A stretch of DNA of 64,000 bases from JBAXQQ01 sp037131695. GTDB taxonomy: Bacteria > Armatimonadota > Hebobacteria > CAIYQO01. Below are positions 26,360-35,700 of the stretch, in pieces. Below the pieces are notes generated by a model, which ran no database searches, was not told the origin of the DNA, and was given only the letters and a program-made list of their open reading frames with translations. Position numbers and translations under genes: made by a program. Location: the NCBI GenBank assembly GCA_964638715.1, contig CAZWZF010000013.1, positions 37,197 through 101,196 of the forward strand, read 5' to 3'. Numbering within the stretch: position 1 is the first letter of the stretch; every line of letters begins with the position of its first letter.

Positions 26360-27649
26360 TTATAATTTATATTTATTCTTCAAGTATTGAATAGCAGCTC
26401 GCATTTCATATTCTGTCAACGTTTTGGAACTGTAAGCAATAATTTCTGCTACATTACCATTAAAGTGTCGACCGTAGGTTTGCATACCACCAAATACATT
26501 GACTTGAAACGATAATGGAGCAGTAGGTGCGGTTCCTTTAAGATTACTGTAGCGAGTACCTGCGTTGATTGCGAACGCGGTATCACTGGGATTACTGAAT
26601 AAATTGTCAACAGAAAAACCGATAATCTGATATTTCGAGGTATCATAAGTACCTATTTTCTTATTTATATATGTTGTTGGCGAACTGCTGTTATTAAAAT
26701 GTAGGTATAAAGGAAGAGGATTTGTTGAACCAGTAGTCAGTAATTCACCATCACCTCCAGTAGAACCATAACCACACATAAGAGTATTTTCACTGCCATC
26801 AGAATTTCCTGGTTTAATAACAAGAATTGCCGAACAAATATTAATACCAACTGACGGGGTGGTGTCTACAGTTAATACAGACCCGGTAGCCATGCTGGCA
26901 TCACCTGAATTAAACTGTAAAACCGGACCGCCGGTGGGACCACCAGTTGCGCGATACGTGGGACCTGCTGACCACCAGGTACCTTGTCCGGTAGATGGAC
27001 GGAATAGATTATTTGTCCCACCAGTGGTACTGAGCCATAGTGTTACTTCATCACCATCTGCTGCCGGAAGACCACCTGTTTTATAAACTGTGTTTGCTGC
27101 AGAAGCATCCAGACTTAAAGAATATCCGGATGGTATATATGCAAAATTGCCCAGTGCTGTGGTTGTCTCAACATGGCCGTCCGCAAATGATGCTACATAC
27201 ATGCTGTTGGGGTGTCGATACGAGATGTCATTCGGTTCATGCAGAATATTTGGGTAGAGTGATTTCGCCCGGATATTCCAGTCTGCGGTTAGCATAACTT
27301 TATCCGGTGATCCCAGGGTACCCAGAGCAACTCCGCCATTTGTCTCAAAATAGCCATAAGTATTCGAGCCTTTAGTGGTGGATTCCGCCGGGTCAAGTAA
27401 AACCCCCGGATCAAGTTTCAAACTACTCCAGACATCTGTCGTAGTTGGCATTGTTTCATCATGATCCTGGGCATACATTTGTACAGTAGCGGCAATCTGA
27501 CGTTGATTGCTGGTACAACTTGTCTGATATGCCTTTGCCCGAGCACGGGAAAACACCGGAAACAGGATGGCAGCGAGGATGGCAATAATGGCAATCACCA
27601 CCAGGAGTTCAATTAGGGTAAACCCTTTTGAATGATAATTTTCTTTCAT
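26360..27649 (-). CDS. Pseudopilin-like protein, LamG-type C-terminus
   Basis: A 429-residue protein with leader HSKGFTLIELLVVIAIIAIL, then FPVFSRARAKAYQTSC. The H-X-DG motif has ten intervening residues (YRHPNSMYVASFADGH). Residues ~180-429 form a LamG/concanavalin-like sandwich (SAILVIKPGNSDGSENTLMC; VNVFGGMQTYGRHFNGNVAE) ending LKNKYKL, very like the partial protein at 1-561 and the one at 29070. First gene of a two-gene operon with a well-formed promoter and a LacI-type operator in its leader (27685-27743). AGGGGAAG lies just before its ATG. Regulation by the adjacent LacI-family protein is strongly suggested by the operator. Confidence 0.87.
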   Translation of the reverse strand: MKENYHSKGFTLIELLVVIAIIAILAAILFPVFSRARAKAYQTSCTSNQRQIAATVQMYAQDHDETMPTTTDVWSSLKLDPGVLLDPAESTTKGSNTYGYFETNGGVALGTLGSPDKVMLTADWNIRAKSLYPNILHEPNDISYRHPNSMYVASFADGHVETTTALGNFAYIPSGYSLSLDASAANTVYKTGGLPAADGDEVTLWLSTTGGTNNLFRPSTGQGTWWSAGPTYRATGGPTGGPVLQFNSGDASMATGSVLTVDTTPSVGINICSAILVIKPGNSDGSENTLMCGYGSTGGDGELLTTGSTNPLPLYLHFNNSSSPTTYINKKIGTYDTSKYQIIGFSVDNLFSNPSDTAFAINAGTRYSNLKGTAPTAPLSFQVNVFGGMQTYGRHFNGNVAEIIAYSSKTLTEYEMRAAIQYLKNKYKL

Positions 27650-27684
27650 AATTCTTCCCCTTTTTTATTGAAATTTTGCTATTG

Positions 27685-27698
27685 CTATTGCGCAATAG
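27685..27698. promoter_or_regulatory. LacI-family operator, copy 1
   Basis: CTATTGCGCAATAG, a perfect palindrome with the central CG typical of LacI-family operators. Here the symmetry extends to 20 bp (27682-27701, TTGCTATTGCGCAATAGCAA). It lies 17 bp downstream of the -10 box of the minus-strand pseudopilin promoter, a classic repressor position. An identical 14-bp core occurs at 29024-29037. Confidence 0.85.
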
Positions 27699-27714
27699 CA
27701 ACAAGTTAATAAAA

Positions 27715-27743
27715 ATTAAACCATAATAGCTTGTGATTGTCAA
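27715..27743 (-). promoter_or_regulatory. Sigma70-type promoter of the minus-strand pseudopilin operon
   Basis: Read on the minus strand: TTGACA (27743-27738), exactly 17 bp spacer, TTTAAT (27720-27715). The 16-nt block AAAATACCTATTGACA that contains the -35 box is identical to the one at 28975-28990 in front of the plus-strand pseudopilin operon. Confidence 0.75.
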
Positions 27744-27751
27744 TAGGTATT

Positions 27752-28909
27752 TTAAATGTATTTTTTTGTGGGTGGTGCAGTTGAACTGCGCACAACCAAT
27801 TCACATGGCAGCACTACATGCTCAGGTGAATAGACTCCATCACGAAGATGCTTAAGCATTAGTTTAACAGTCTCGGCACCCATCAATTCAAAAGGTTGCT
27901 TTACACTGGTAAGGCGATTATCATGTGTAGCAGGATAAGGATGAGTATCATCAAAACCTATTATGCTGATATCTTCTGGAACTCGCATACCCGCAGCTTC
28001 AAGCTGATTCCAGGCATGGATAGCACTTGAATCATTCCACGCCTGAATAGCCGTAATATCTGTGTGTTGTTTCAGGTAATCTGGTAATAACACTTTCGTT
28101 GATGAATTATTTGAATATTCAGTTAATTGCAACAAGGTGTCAGGATTAATTTCTACATCTAACCAGCCATAATTTAATTCAAGAATTTTAACAAAATCGG
28201 ATGAGTTCAATCCTTTCTCATTAAATGCCCGGGATACCCCATTCCATCGTTTATTCCAGATATATTCAGAATAGAGAGGTTGAAACATTAAAATATTTCG
28301 ATGACCATTATCCAACAAGTGTTTCATCGCCTGGTAACTGCCATCTTCCTCATCTGCAACCACAGAAGAACATCCTGGTATATTCTGCAAATATGTAACT
28401 ATCGGATGATTTTTTAATGCCGGAATGGATTTAATTTTTCTTATATGCTCAGAAATACCATCTGAATGAGTTGTAAAAAGAATACCATCAACATATCCGC
28501 GTTTTAAACTTAAAGATGGTTCAGAATGGTCCCATGGTCCTGCTGGAAAATTACATAATATTAAATCATATCCTTCCTGTTGAACTATTTTTTCAATACC
28601 AAGGAATAAATCAAGTTCATACGGATCGCGATTTAATCCAGAACTGCGCAGCAAAGCAATAACTTTATGTTGAAGTGATGAATTGAACCTGCGCTGCTGC
28701 ATCATTCGTGCGGAATGTGAACGTTCCGGGTCATATCCAAGTTTTTCTGCCATATCCAATACGCGTTTTCGGGTTTCTGGACTGATGGATGGATCTCCGC
28801 GCAAAGCAAAAGATACCGCAGTCTGATGCAACCCGAGTTGAATAGCTATTTCACGCTGCGTTATTGGATGTTGCGATGTTGTATTATCTGTTTTCTTGCG
28901 TTGTGGCAT
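27752..28909 (-). CDS. LacI family transcriptional regulator
   Basis: A 385-residue repressor-type protein. The N-terminal HTH is classic (TQREIAIQLGLHQTAVSFAL, ~residues 17-36) with the hinge region ETRKRVLDMAEKLGYDPERS. The remainder is a periplasmic-binding-protein-like effector domain (VIALLRSSGLNRDPYELDLF, GYVDGILFTTHSDG, VPEDISIIGFDDTHPYPATH, RLTSVKQPFELMGAETVKLM). It probably senses a sugar or sugar derivative. Two identical palindromes with central CG lie immediately on both sides of the gene (27685-27698 and 29024-29037), each in a pseudopilin promoter. The second lies in the divergent region shared with this gene's own start, so autoregulation is also likely. A weaker related site precedes the oxidoreductase at 31657. 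Confidence 0.95.
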   Translation of the reverse strand: MPQRKKTDNTTSQHPITQREIAIQLGLHQTAVSFALRGDPSISPETRKRVLDMAEKLGYDPERSHSARMMQQRRFNSSLQHKVIALLRSSGLNRDPYELDLFLGIEKIVQQEGYDLILCNFPAGPWDHSEPSLSLKRGYVDGILFTTHSDGISEHIRKIKSIPALKNHPIVTYLQNIPGCSSVVADEEDGSYQAMKHLLDNGHRNILMFQPLYSEYIWNKRWNGVSRAFNEKGLNSSDFVKILELNYGWLDVEINPDTLLQLTEYSNNSSTKVLLPDYLKQHTDITAIQAWNDSSAIHAWNQLEAAGMRVPEDISIIGFDDTHPYPATHDNRLTSVKQPFELMGAETVKLMLKHLRDGVYSPEHVVLPCELVVRSSTAPPTKKYI

Positions 28910-28984
28910 GATGAGGATAATATATCATACTGATGAAAATATTTGCAAATTTTAAAATTACTTTAAAATGGTATAAAATACCTA

Positions 28985-29013
28985 TTGACACCATGTATAA
29001 CTACTGGTAAATT
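28985..29013 (+). promoter_or_regulatory. Promoter of the plus-strand pseudopilin operon
   Basis: TTGACA at 28985-28990 is followed after 17 bp by TAAATT (29008-29013, 4 of 6). The -35 region is embedded in AAAATACCTATTGACA, identical to the block in front of the opposite pseudopilin operon. Later TATACA (29013-29018) is an alternative -10 but the spacing is poor. Confidence 0.6.
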
Positions 29014-29023
29014 ATACATATTT

Positions 29024-29037
29024 CTATTGCGCAATAG
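29024..29037. promoter_or_regulatory. LacI-family operator, copy 2
   Basis: CTATTGCGCAATAG, identical to 27685-27698. It is located ~10 bp after the -10 box and 32 bp before the ATG at 29070, and ~115 bp upstream of the lacI-type start at 28909. Expected to block the plus-strand pseudopilin promoter when the repressor is bound. Confidence 0.85.
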
Positions 29038-29069
29038 GAACTTTATATCAAAAGTAGTAAAGGTAAATT

Positions 29070-30359
29070 ATGAAAAAATCTATGTATTCAAACTCTGGAT
29101 TCACGTTAATTGAATTATTAGTGGTAATTGCCATTATTGCCATACTCGCTGCTATCCTCTTCCCTGTTTTCAGCAGAGCAAGAGACAAAGCTCATCAGAC
29201 CACTTGTCTGAGTAACCAACGACAACTAGTTTCTGTTATTTTGATGAGTGCACAGGACCATGAGGAAACATTACCATTGAGTGGTACTGTGTGGACAGAT
29301 ATAAAAGTTGATGCTGATGTATTAAAATGTCCTAATGAAGATGGGCGCAAAGGGAATACATATGGTTATACAGAATCATTGTCTGGAAAAGCTATCGGTG
29401 CTGTCAATGACCCTGTAACAGAAGCAGTTACTGCTGATTACGATGTTTGGGGCGGCAGCAAGAATTTGCTTTCAACTTCTGCAGATATAAGTTATCGGCA
29501 TGATGCCACAAGATATATAGTAAGTTTTTTGGATGGACACGCTGCGTTTACCAGCAATGCTATATTATTCAAATATATCCCTGCCGGTTATACCACCTGG
29601 ATGGATGCAGGTGTTTCTGCATCCATGCTGAAAACCGGAAGTGTCCCTGCATTAAGCGGTGACCAGTTGATTGAATGGGATGGTTCACATGGCACTGTAT
29701 CTACTTTCCCTTTGCCGAATCGTGTTGGATGGCCTACTAATGGTGGTGGACCCATACTAAAAGCATCCGCTATTAATAATCTTCCAGCTCTTCAATTTTC
29801 CCGCACTAACAAAAATGTTCTTGAAATGACGGGTGCCAGTTCAAATGGTGCAATAACATGTAAAACATTAGTCGTTGTCGGACAATATACAACCGCTGAT
29901 ACAAAAGACAATATGATGATAGGTGGCAACCGTGGCTGGCCAATGTTAATACGAAGCAGTCAATTTACATTTAATTTCTCAAAAATAAATGCCGGCGGCG
30001 GTTATGGCTATCCTGACGACGGTAACTGTGCGTATCAACTTAAGGTTGGTACAGCGGATAATAAACCGCATATATTTGTAATGACAAGTTATGGGGTACA
30101 GGCTAATAGCCTGAGTGGTGGATTTGTTAATGCTTATTGTTCTGTAGACGGAAAAGTTACAACTGCTCCTGGTCCATGCGGTGTATTGTTAACAACTTTA
30201 GGGTTCTGCGGTAATGGGTGGATTAGTGTAAACGCAGGTGGAGACCCATTCTTTGATGGTTATATTGCTGAAGTGATGGTATATTCAAATGCATCATTAA
30301 CTGTTGAGGAAAGCAATGCATTGGTACGTGTATTGAAAGAAAAATATAATATACCATAA
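29070..30359 (+). CDS. Pseudopilin-like protein, LamG-type C-terminus
   Basis: A 429-residue protein, the same length as its mirror-image counterpart at 26360-27649. Leader NSGFTLIELLVVIAIIAIL with Glu+5, then FPVFSRARDKAHQTTC. The histidine motif has ten intervening residues (YRHDATRYIVSFLDGH). The C-terminal LamG-like domain (KTLVVVGQYTTADTKDNMMI; FFDGYIAEVMVYSNASLTVE) ends LKEKYNIP. First gene of the plus-strand pair. The operator at 29024 and the promoter at 28985 lie directly upstream, so it should be co-regulated with the opposite operon by the LacI-type protein. Confidence 0.87.
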   Translation: MKKSMYSNSGFTLIELLVVIAIIAILAAILFPVFSRARDKAHQTTCLSNQRQLVSVILMSAQDHEETLPLSGTVWTDIKVDADVLKCPNEDGRKGNTYGYTESLSGKAIGAVNDPVTEAVTADYDVWGGSKNLLSTSADISYRHDATRYIVSFLDGHAAFTSNAILFKYIPAGYTTWMDAGVSASMLKTGSVPALSGDQLIEWDGSHGTVSTFPLPNRVGWPTNGGGPILKASAINNLPALQFSRTNKNVLEMTGASSNGAITCKTLVVVGQYTTADTKDNMMIGGNRGWPMLIRSSQFTFNFSKINAGGGYGYPDDGNCAYQLKVGTADNKPHIFVMTSYGVQANSLSGGFVNAYCSVDGKVTTAPGPCGVLLTTLGFCGNGWISVNAGGDPFFDGYIAEVMVYSNASLTVEESNALVRVLKEKYNIP

Positions 30360-30400
30360 AGAAAATTACATTAAGCAAAAAATACAAGGAGAATAGATAT

Positions 30401-31504
30401 ATGAATCGCAATTTCAAATATGGTTTTACATTAATTGAGCTGTTAGTCGTAATTGCCATTATTGCCATAATAGCTGCCATTTTATTTCCAGTATTTGGCA
30501 AAGCACGCGAAAAGGCACGCCAAACAGCATGCCTTAGTAATCTTCGCCAACTTGGGCAGGGACTAACGATGTATGCACAGGACCATGGGCATATTCTGCC
30601 AACGAATGATGGTCAGCCATGGTCTGTACAATTGGGAACTTATGCTTCGGGTGGTATTATGGATTGCCCATCTTATAAAAATCCTGCAGGTAGCGGAACA
30701 CCGGAATATGGTTTTAACTACCACTTATATGACCGTCCTATCAGCAGACTATCAAATCCATCAAACTTACTATTATTTGCTGACCTATCTGCGTCATCAA
30801 TGAAAACCAGTTTCACCATAAACGGTTTAACAGCAGATACTGATATTGACCCGAGACATAACAGGTCATTTATGGCTGTAATGGCCGATAGTTCAGTAAA
30901 AGTTATTCCTGTTGCAAATACTGTATCTGAAGCAATGGGAATAGCCGGAATAGTATTTCTTCCAGATAGTGATGCTGCCATGGTAAAGATGAACAGTACA
31001 GGTACAAATACTGATGCTACTTATGGCAATGCTGTTGCTGCACGTTTTGACAGTTTAGGAGCAAATGGCAATAACTGGTGGAATCGGCCATATACTATTT
31101 TTGATGGTAATTTCAATAACTACATTGAAAGTGCTTCAGCAGATGGAAGTGGCAAAGGTATGGAAACAAGAGTCGGTTTACTAAATATGAATCCCAAATT
31201 TATTCCAACTAAAGTAATGTTTATGCCATGCAATAATTTAACCGGTGATTATGGCTTTGGAGCTTCAGTTGTTACTATTGATGGCAGAGTAAATACAGGA
31301 ACGGGAAATTGGGTAACATTGGGAACTCTGAAATCTAATCCCACCACTTCTATGCAGCAGTGGTATCCTATCATTATGAATTGCAACGTTACACCTTATG
31401 CTGATATCGCACTTCATATTAAACCAGATGTTTATACAGGTACCGGCGGTGGTTACCTGCGGGCATGCACATCTGAAATACAACTGTTTGGATATCATTA
31501 TTGA
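30401..31504 (+). CDS. Pseudopilin-like protein, discoidin-type C-terminus
   Basis: A 367-residue protein; leader KYGFTLIELLVVIAIIAIIA, then FPVFGKAREKARQTAC. The histidine motif is degenerate (RHNRSFMAVMADSS, DG replaced by DS). The C-terminal part (ANGNNWWNRPYTIFDGNFNN, PTKVMFMPCNNLTG, LRACTSEIQLFGYHY) resembles a discoidin/F5-8 type domain with the usual FDG/D-N-x-Y features. It pairs with 25256-26344 as the second gene of the mirror-image operon. ACAAGGAG precedes the start and a 12-bp hairpin follows the stop. Confidence 0.85.
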   Translation: MNRNFKYGFTLIELLVVIAIIAIIAAILFPVFGKAREKARQTACLSNLRQLGQGLTMYAQDHGHILPTNDGQPWSVQLGTYASGGIMDCPSYKNPAGSGTPEYGFNYHLYDRPISRLSNPSNLLLFADLSASSMKTSFTINGLTADTDIDPRHNRSFMAVMADSSVKVIPVANTVSEAMGIAGIVFLPDSDAAMVKMNSTGTNTDATYGNAVAARFDSLGANGNNWWNRPYTIFDGNFNNYIESASADGSGKGMETRVGLLNMNPKFIPTKVMFMPCNNLTGDYGFGASVVTIDGRVNTGTGNWVTLGTLKSNPTTSMQQWYPIIMNCNVTPYADIALHIKPDVYTGTGGGYLRACTSEIQLFGYHY

Positions 31505-31516
31505 TGTAATACAAAA

Positions 31517-31546
31517 CGAGTTCCTTTTCTTAATAAAAGGAACTCG
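31517..31546 (+). terminator. Terminator-like hairpin after the plus-strand pseudopilin operon
   Basis: A perfect 12-bp stem CGAGTTCCTTTT (31517-31528) / AAAAGGAACTCG (31535-31546) with a 6-nt loop. It lies 13 bp after the stop codon. No long T-run follows, so termination may be incomplete. Confidence 0.6.
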
Positions 31547-31577
31547 AATAACTATTTGACCATCAGCAGTATTTTAA

Positions 31578-31619
31578 TTGACATTCAACACGAAAACGGT
31601 TTAATATTGCACAATATTA
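31578..31619 (+). promoter_or_regulatory. Promoter with degenerate LacI-like operator before the oxidoreductase
   Basis: TTGACA at 31578-31583, then a weak -10 (TTAATA/TAATAT at ~31601-31607). Overlapping the -10 is TAATATTGCACAATATTA (31602-31619), an inverted repeat with arms TAATATTG/CAATATTA. Its centre CA replaces the CG of the two strong operators, and TATTG/CAATA is shared with them. Possibly a weaker target of the same LacI-type regulator. Confidence 0.45.
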
Positions 31620-31656
31620 CTGATACGTATAACTAAGTATAATAACAGGAGAAAAT

Positions 31657-32691
31657 ATGACTAATACAGCTAAAATGAAAGTTGGCATGATTGGCGTGGG
31701 TGGTTTTGGCGGCGCACGCCGTGCTTTTATGCGCGAGGCAGGGTTATTCGAAATTCTTGCCGCGTATGACATTAACAAGGATGCGCTGGAATATGCAGAA
31801 AAAGAAGATGGCGCAAAACCTGTGGTTAGTTACGAAGCCTTGCTTTCCACTCCCGGTATTGAGGCAATGGTCATATCTACCGGAGCGAACTTTCACGCGG
31901 AACAGGTAATCGCGGCGGCAAAACGCGGATTGCATGTTTTTGTGGAAAAGCCATTATGTTCAACTCCCGGAGAAGTGACAGCACTGCTGGCTATTCAAAA
32001 AGAAACTGGTGTTGTTATCGGCATGGGACATAATGACCATACCCATCAAGGTGCATCATCAACCATTAAATCTGCAATAGACAGCGGTGAAATGGGAACC
32101 ATCGTCGCAGTTGAAGCCACCACCTGTCACAGCGGCGGTTTTAAAATTGCTCCCGGCGATTGGCGCGGCGACCCATTAAAAAATCCCGGCGGTATGCTGT
32201 TTCAATGCGGTGTTCACAAGGTGCACGAACTGATGTTTTACTGCGGCCCAATCAAACGCGTATCATGTATGATGCGTTATGATGCCAACCCGGCAACCGG
32301 CACGGCGGATGCGGCTGTATGTACGCTGGAATTTGCCAATGGTGTCGTCGGCACTTTAAATGCTTATCACATCACTCCTTACCGTCACTTTGTAAATATC
32401 TATGGGACAAAAATGAACCTGTACGAGGAAGAACGCGGTTGGGAAGGTAAGACCCTTACCCGCCAGCGAATCGCGCCAAAGTTAGACAACAGCAATGAGC
32501 CATGGGAATCTGTCGAGATACCTAAAATGGACGACCGTCTGGGTGGTCTGATATCATTTTATAATAGCGTCCGGCATGGCGGCACGCCGTATCCTTCATT
32601 AATTGATGGTGCCCGTGCAGTAAGTGTAATATTCGCCTGTGAAGAATCAGCAAAAACCGGAAAAACAGTAGAAGTGCCGGAAATAGTGTGA
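31657..32691 (+). CDS. Gfo/Idh/MocA family oxidoreductase
   Basis: A 344-residue NAD(P)-dependent dehydrogenase. The N-terminal Rossmann fold has the dinucleotide motif KVGMIGVGGFGGARRAF, and the family marker HVFVEKPLCSTPGEV lies at ~residues 90-104. The C-terminal alpha/beta domain (GGMLFQCGVHKVHELMFYCG; TADAAVCTLEFANGVVGTLN) carries the likely catalytic H-x-x-H/E region. Members oxidise or reduce sugars, inositols and their derivatives. Its place next to the LacI regulon and ahead of two large secreted proteins suggests processing of a released monosaccharide. AGGAG lies 7 bp before the ATG. It probably starts the transcription unit 31657-38729. Confidence 0.92.
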   Translation: MTNTAKMKVGMIGVGGFGGARRAFMREAGLFEILAAYDINKDALEYAEKEDGAKPVVSYEALLSTPGIEAMVISTGANFHAEQVIAAAKRGLHVFVEKPLCSTPGEVTALLAIQKETGVVIGMGHNDHTHQGASSTIKSAIDSGEMGTIVAVEATTCHSGGFKIAPGDWRGDPLKNPGGMLFQCGVHKVHELMFYCGPIKRVSCMMRYDANPATGTADAAVCTLEFANGVVGTLNAYHITPYRHFVNIYGTKMNLYEEERGWEGKTLTRQRIAPKLDNSNEPWESVEIPKMDDRLGGLISFYNSVRHGGTPYPSLIDGARAVSVIFACEESAKTGKTVEVPEIV

Positions 32692-32765
32692 TTTTAATGT
32701 CATTGAGATTGTTGAGCGACCCTATCTGAAAACTAAAAACCGAAAACCTACTGAGGAGCTAAACC

Positions 32766-35700
32766 ATGAAATTAATGCAACTATTTACCGCTATACTGCT
32801 AAGTACAATCATGTGCTTACCTGCCATAGCGGCTGATGAAACGGTGACTATTACAATTGATAAACCGCAGACCGCTGTACTTGACCCGGTAAATTGGAAT
32901 ACGGTAATTGCAAACGGGAACTACTTTGATGCAATACGTCCGATGCTGGTGCGATTTCCCGGTGCAGCAGGGATAATTCATACAAAACTTCTCGAAGGGT
33001 ATTCTGTTGGCAAAGCCGAACTGGTGCTGGAATGGGATAAGCAGGAAGGCGCGAATCCCGAACGCGGACGGGCGGGATGGGGATCTGAAGAGGCATACAA
33101 AAAAGACCCGGGCAAGTGGTCGGCAATAGCCCGTCCGGTGATGAAACCATGGAGTGTGGACGATCCAAAACTTGGCCCTACCGCAGACTCATATATAAAT
33201 GGTCTGGGTTTCTGGAACCATAGCACTGCCCGCGGCAATGGCACAGATAGATTGCCGGTTGTTTTTGGCCCCACCCCGCTGAATGCTGACAGCAAAATAG
33301 CGGATATTGATATCACCTCTATCCTGCGCGATTCGTCCTATGGCAAAAATATCGGTGAACGGTTGCGCAGTATTGAAGAACGCGGTTTTGAAATAAATAA
33401 AAACGAACTGGTGGATCTTAAATACAACAGCCAGGAAGGCGGTTGGTTTGATGTTTATTCGTGGCGCGTTCAAACCGGGTATATGAAAATTTGGGTAAAA
33501 TCGCCAAAATTAATTTTAACTTTCAATAAAGATTCCGCCGGTGCGCGCCAGGCAGGGAAATTGCCGGCACCAATTGATTTTAAAAAGCTGGTAAATGACC
33601 TGACAGTAAAACCAGATGGCAAATCATCAATGCTGCCACCGGCTAATTGGGCAGAGATTGCCGCGAAATATACCAGCAAACCGGCAGATATGGCTGATTG
33701 GAAATGGCAGCGAATACAGGAACTGAGAAAACTTGGCGGCTATAACCTTGGCCGCATATACATGGACCCGTTGCTTTCATTAGATGTCGCAAAACGTGAT
33801 AAATATCTGAAAGAAATACTGGCAACCGCCCCGCATCGTTGGGATGGCCACCTTACCAGCGACTTTGCGCTGGCGCCTAATGCCTACCCCGAATTGTTTC
33901 CGCCGGCGGTGCAGGACCATCTGGAATTATTCTGGGATGGATGGTTGCACCCGGAAACCGAAGATACGGAAAATCCCCGTCAACGCAGTTATTTCCGATC
34001 ATACAACTGGACACTGGGGACGCAAAACTTCAACACCAATTCAATTGCCGGCACTTATCTGGCATCGCAATACATAAAAGCTCCTTACCCACTGGCTGAC
34101 GCAAAATATGGCCTTGAAAATATCCTTAACCGCATCTATGGATTCTACAATGGCGCAAACCAGGAGGCCGGCGATACCTATTACCAGGCGTTATCAATTT
34201 GCGGATTGCAGATGATTGGCAAATACGCGAAAGACCCTTACGATAAGCTGCTGGGACAAATAACCAGCGAACGCGAAGTAGAGCAACTTATCTCCGTTTA
34301 CAATCCAAACTTGCGCCGTATTACATACCCGATGGGACGCGGTGAAATAAAATACCAAATGCTTTTGCAGGATGGTCCTTATCATGCGGTAAATTCATTG
34401 TCAAAATTAGGCGCGTTAATCGACACCAACAAGAAAATAGGTGATGAGATACACCACATACCAGTATTCGGAACCGAAGGTTTACCCGGTCGATACGCCA
34501 CCCTGGCACCATGGGGACCTGACGAATGGCAGCATATTGTCGATGAAAAAAGCTACCCGTGGATGAATTACGCGCGAGTGTGGAACTTTGACCCTGATTA
34601 TAATCCTTCCGGCTGGGCTGTTCACACCTTGGGAAAGAACTATTCTCTCGCTTCCCGGGCAGAAGTCCATACCTACGCCGGAGTAACACCTGTCACAGCA
34701 CAATGGCGCCGCGAAGAAAAACCTGTTGAACACATGGAAGATTTATCGACCCTGCAAATGAGTTTTGGCATTAACGGCGTATTTGCCCAATCAATCATTC
34801 AGTCTGCGTCAGTACAGCATAAAGGAAAATTATTGGCGATGAGTCCATTGCCATTCCGCGGGTCATTATCAACACTGCCCAACCCCGACTATGCCGGTGG
34901 GTGGCGGGCAAAAGACCCTAAATTTAACCCGAAAGCTTTCAACGCATTGAGCGTGTCACTGGCAGTAATGACCTTTGGCGATGTCACCGGACGCGAAGTG
35001 TGGGTAAATGACAAAAAGATAGACCAGATATCCGGCGCGTCTTCACCTGAAATAACCGACCCCAAATATGACTGGAACCAGCACATGATGACCACTGGCA
35101 AGAACTCTGTTTTTGCCAAAGACAGCGACTTGATTCTTATCAAAGATGGCGTTACCTATACCGCATTCCGTCCGGTAACCGTTGACCCGATGACCCGCGA
35201 CCAGCAGGTGGAAATAGCTTATGAATGGCCGATTCTTTATGTAAATACCTTCATTTATCGCGATGGCAATGGACTGAACCTTGATGACTGGTACAATGCC
35301 GAGAAGAAAGCAAGCGCAGGTTATGTCATTGAGATCGGTGGGCAGGACGAATACGGTTCATTCGATAATTTCCGCAAAAATATTATGAATGGCAAATTAA
35401 CTGTAACCAGAAATGAACAGGGGAAATATTATGATATCGCTTATCAGAACGGCGGCGATACATTGGAATTAGGATTCAAACCATGGGATATGGGGAAAAC
35501 ATTCAGCGGCGGTGAGGCCGGCGCGGTTTATACCCGTGTGAATGGAAAAGCCGATTATGGACTGCCTATTGGCATCCAGCGCGATACACCATGGAGCATA
35601 CAAGGCAGTACCGGACACTTGGAGAAAAATGGCGCAGTATTGGAATCAGAACCCGGCTTCCGCACCTATCTGCTGGCAGAAAATACCAGCAAAACCTATA

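Noticed and set aside
21631..31604. Shared 10-mer AAACGGTTTA at 21632-21641 and 31594-31603 as a second operator family
   Set aside because: The first copy lies at the 3' side of the fucosidase gene where no promoter is evident, and a 10-base match is expected by chance in AT-rich DNA.
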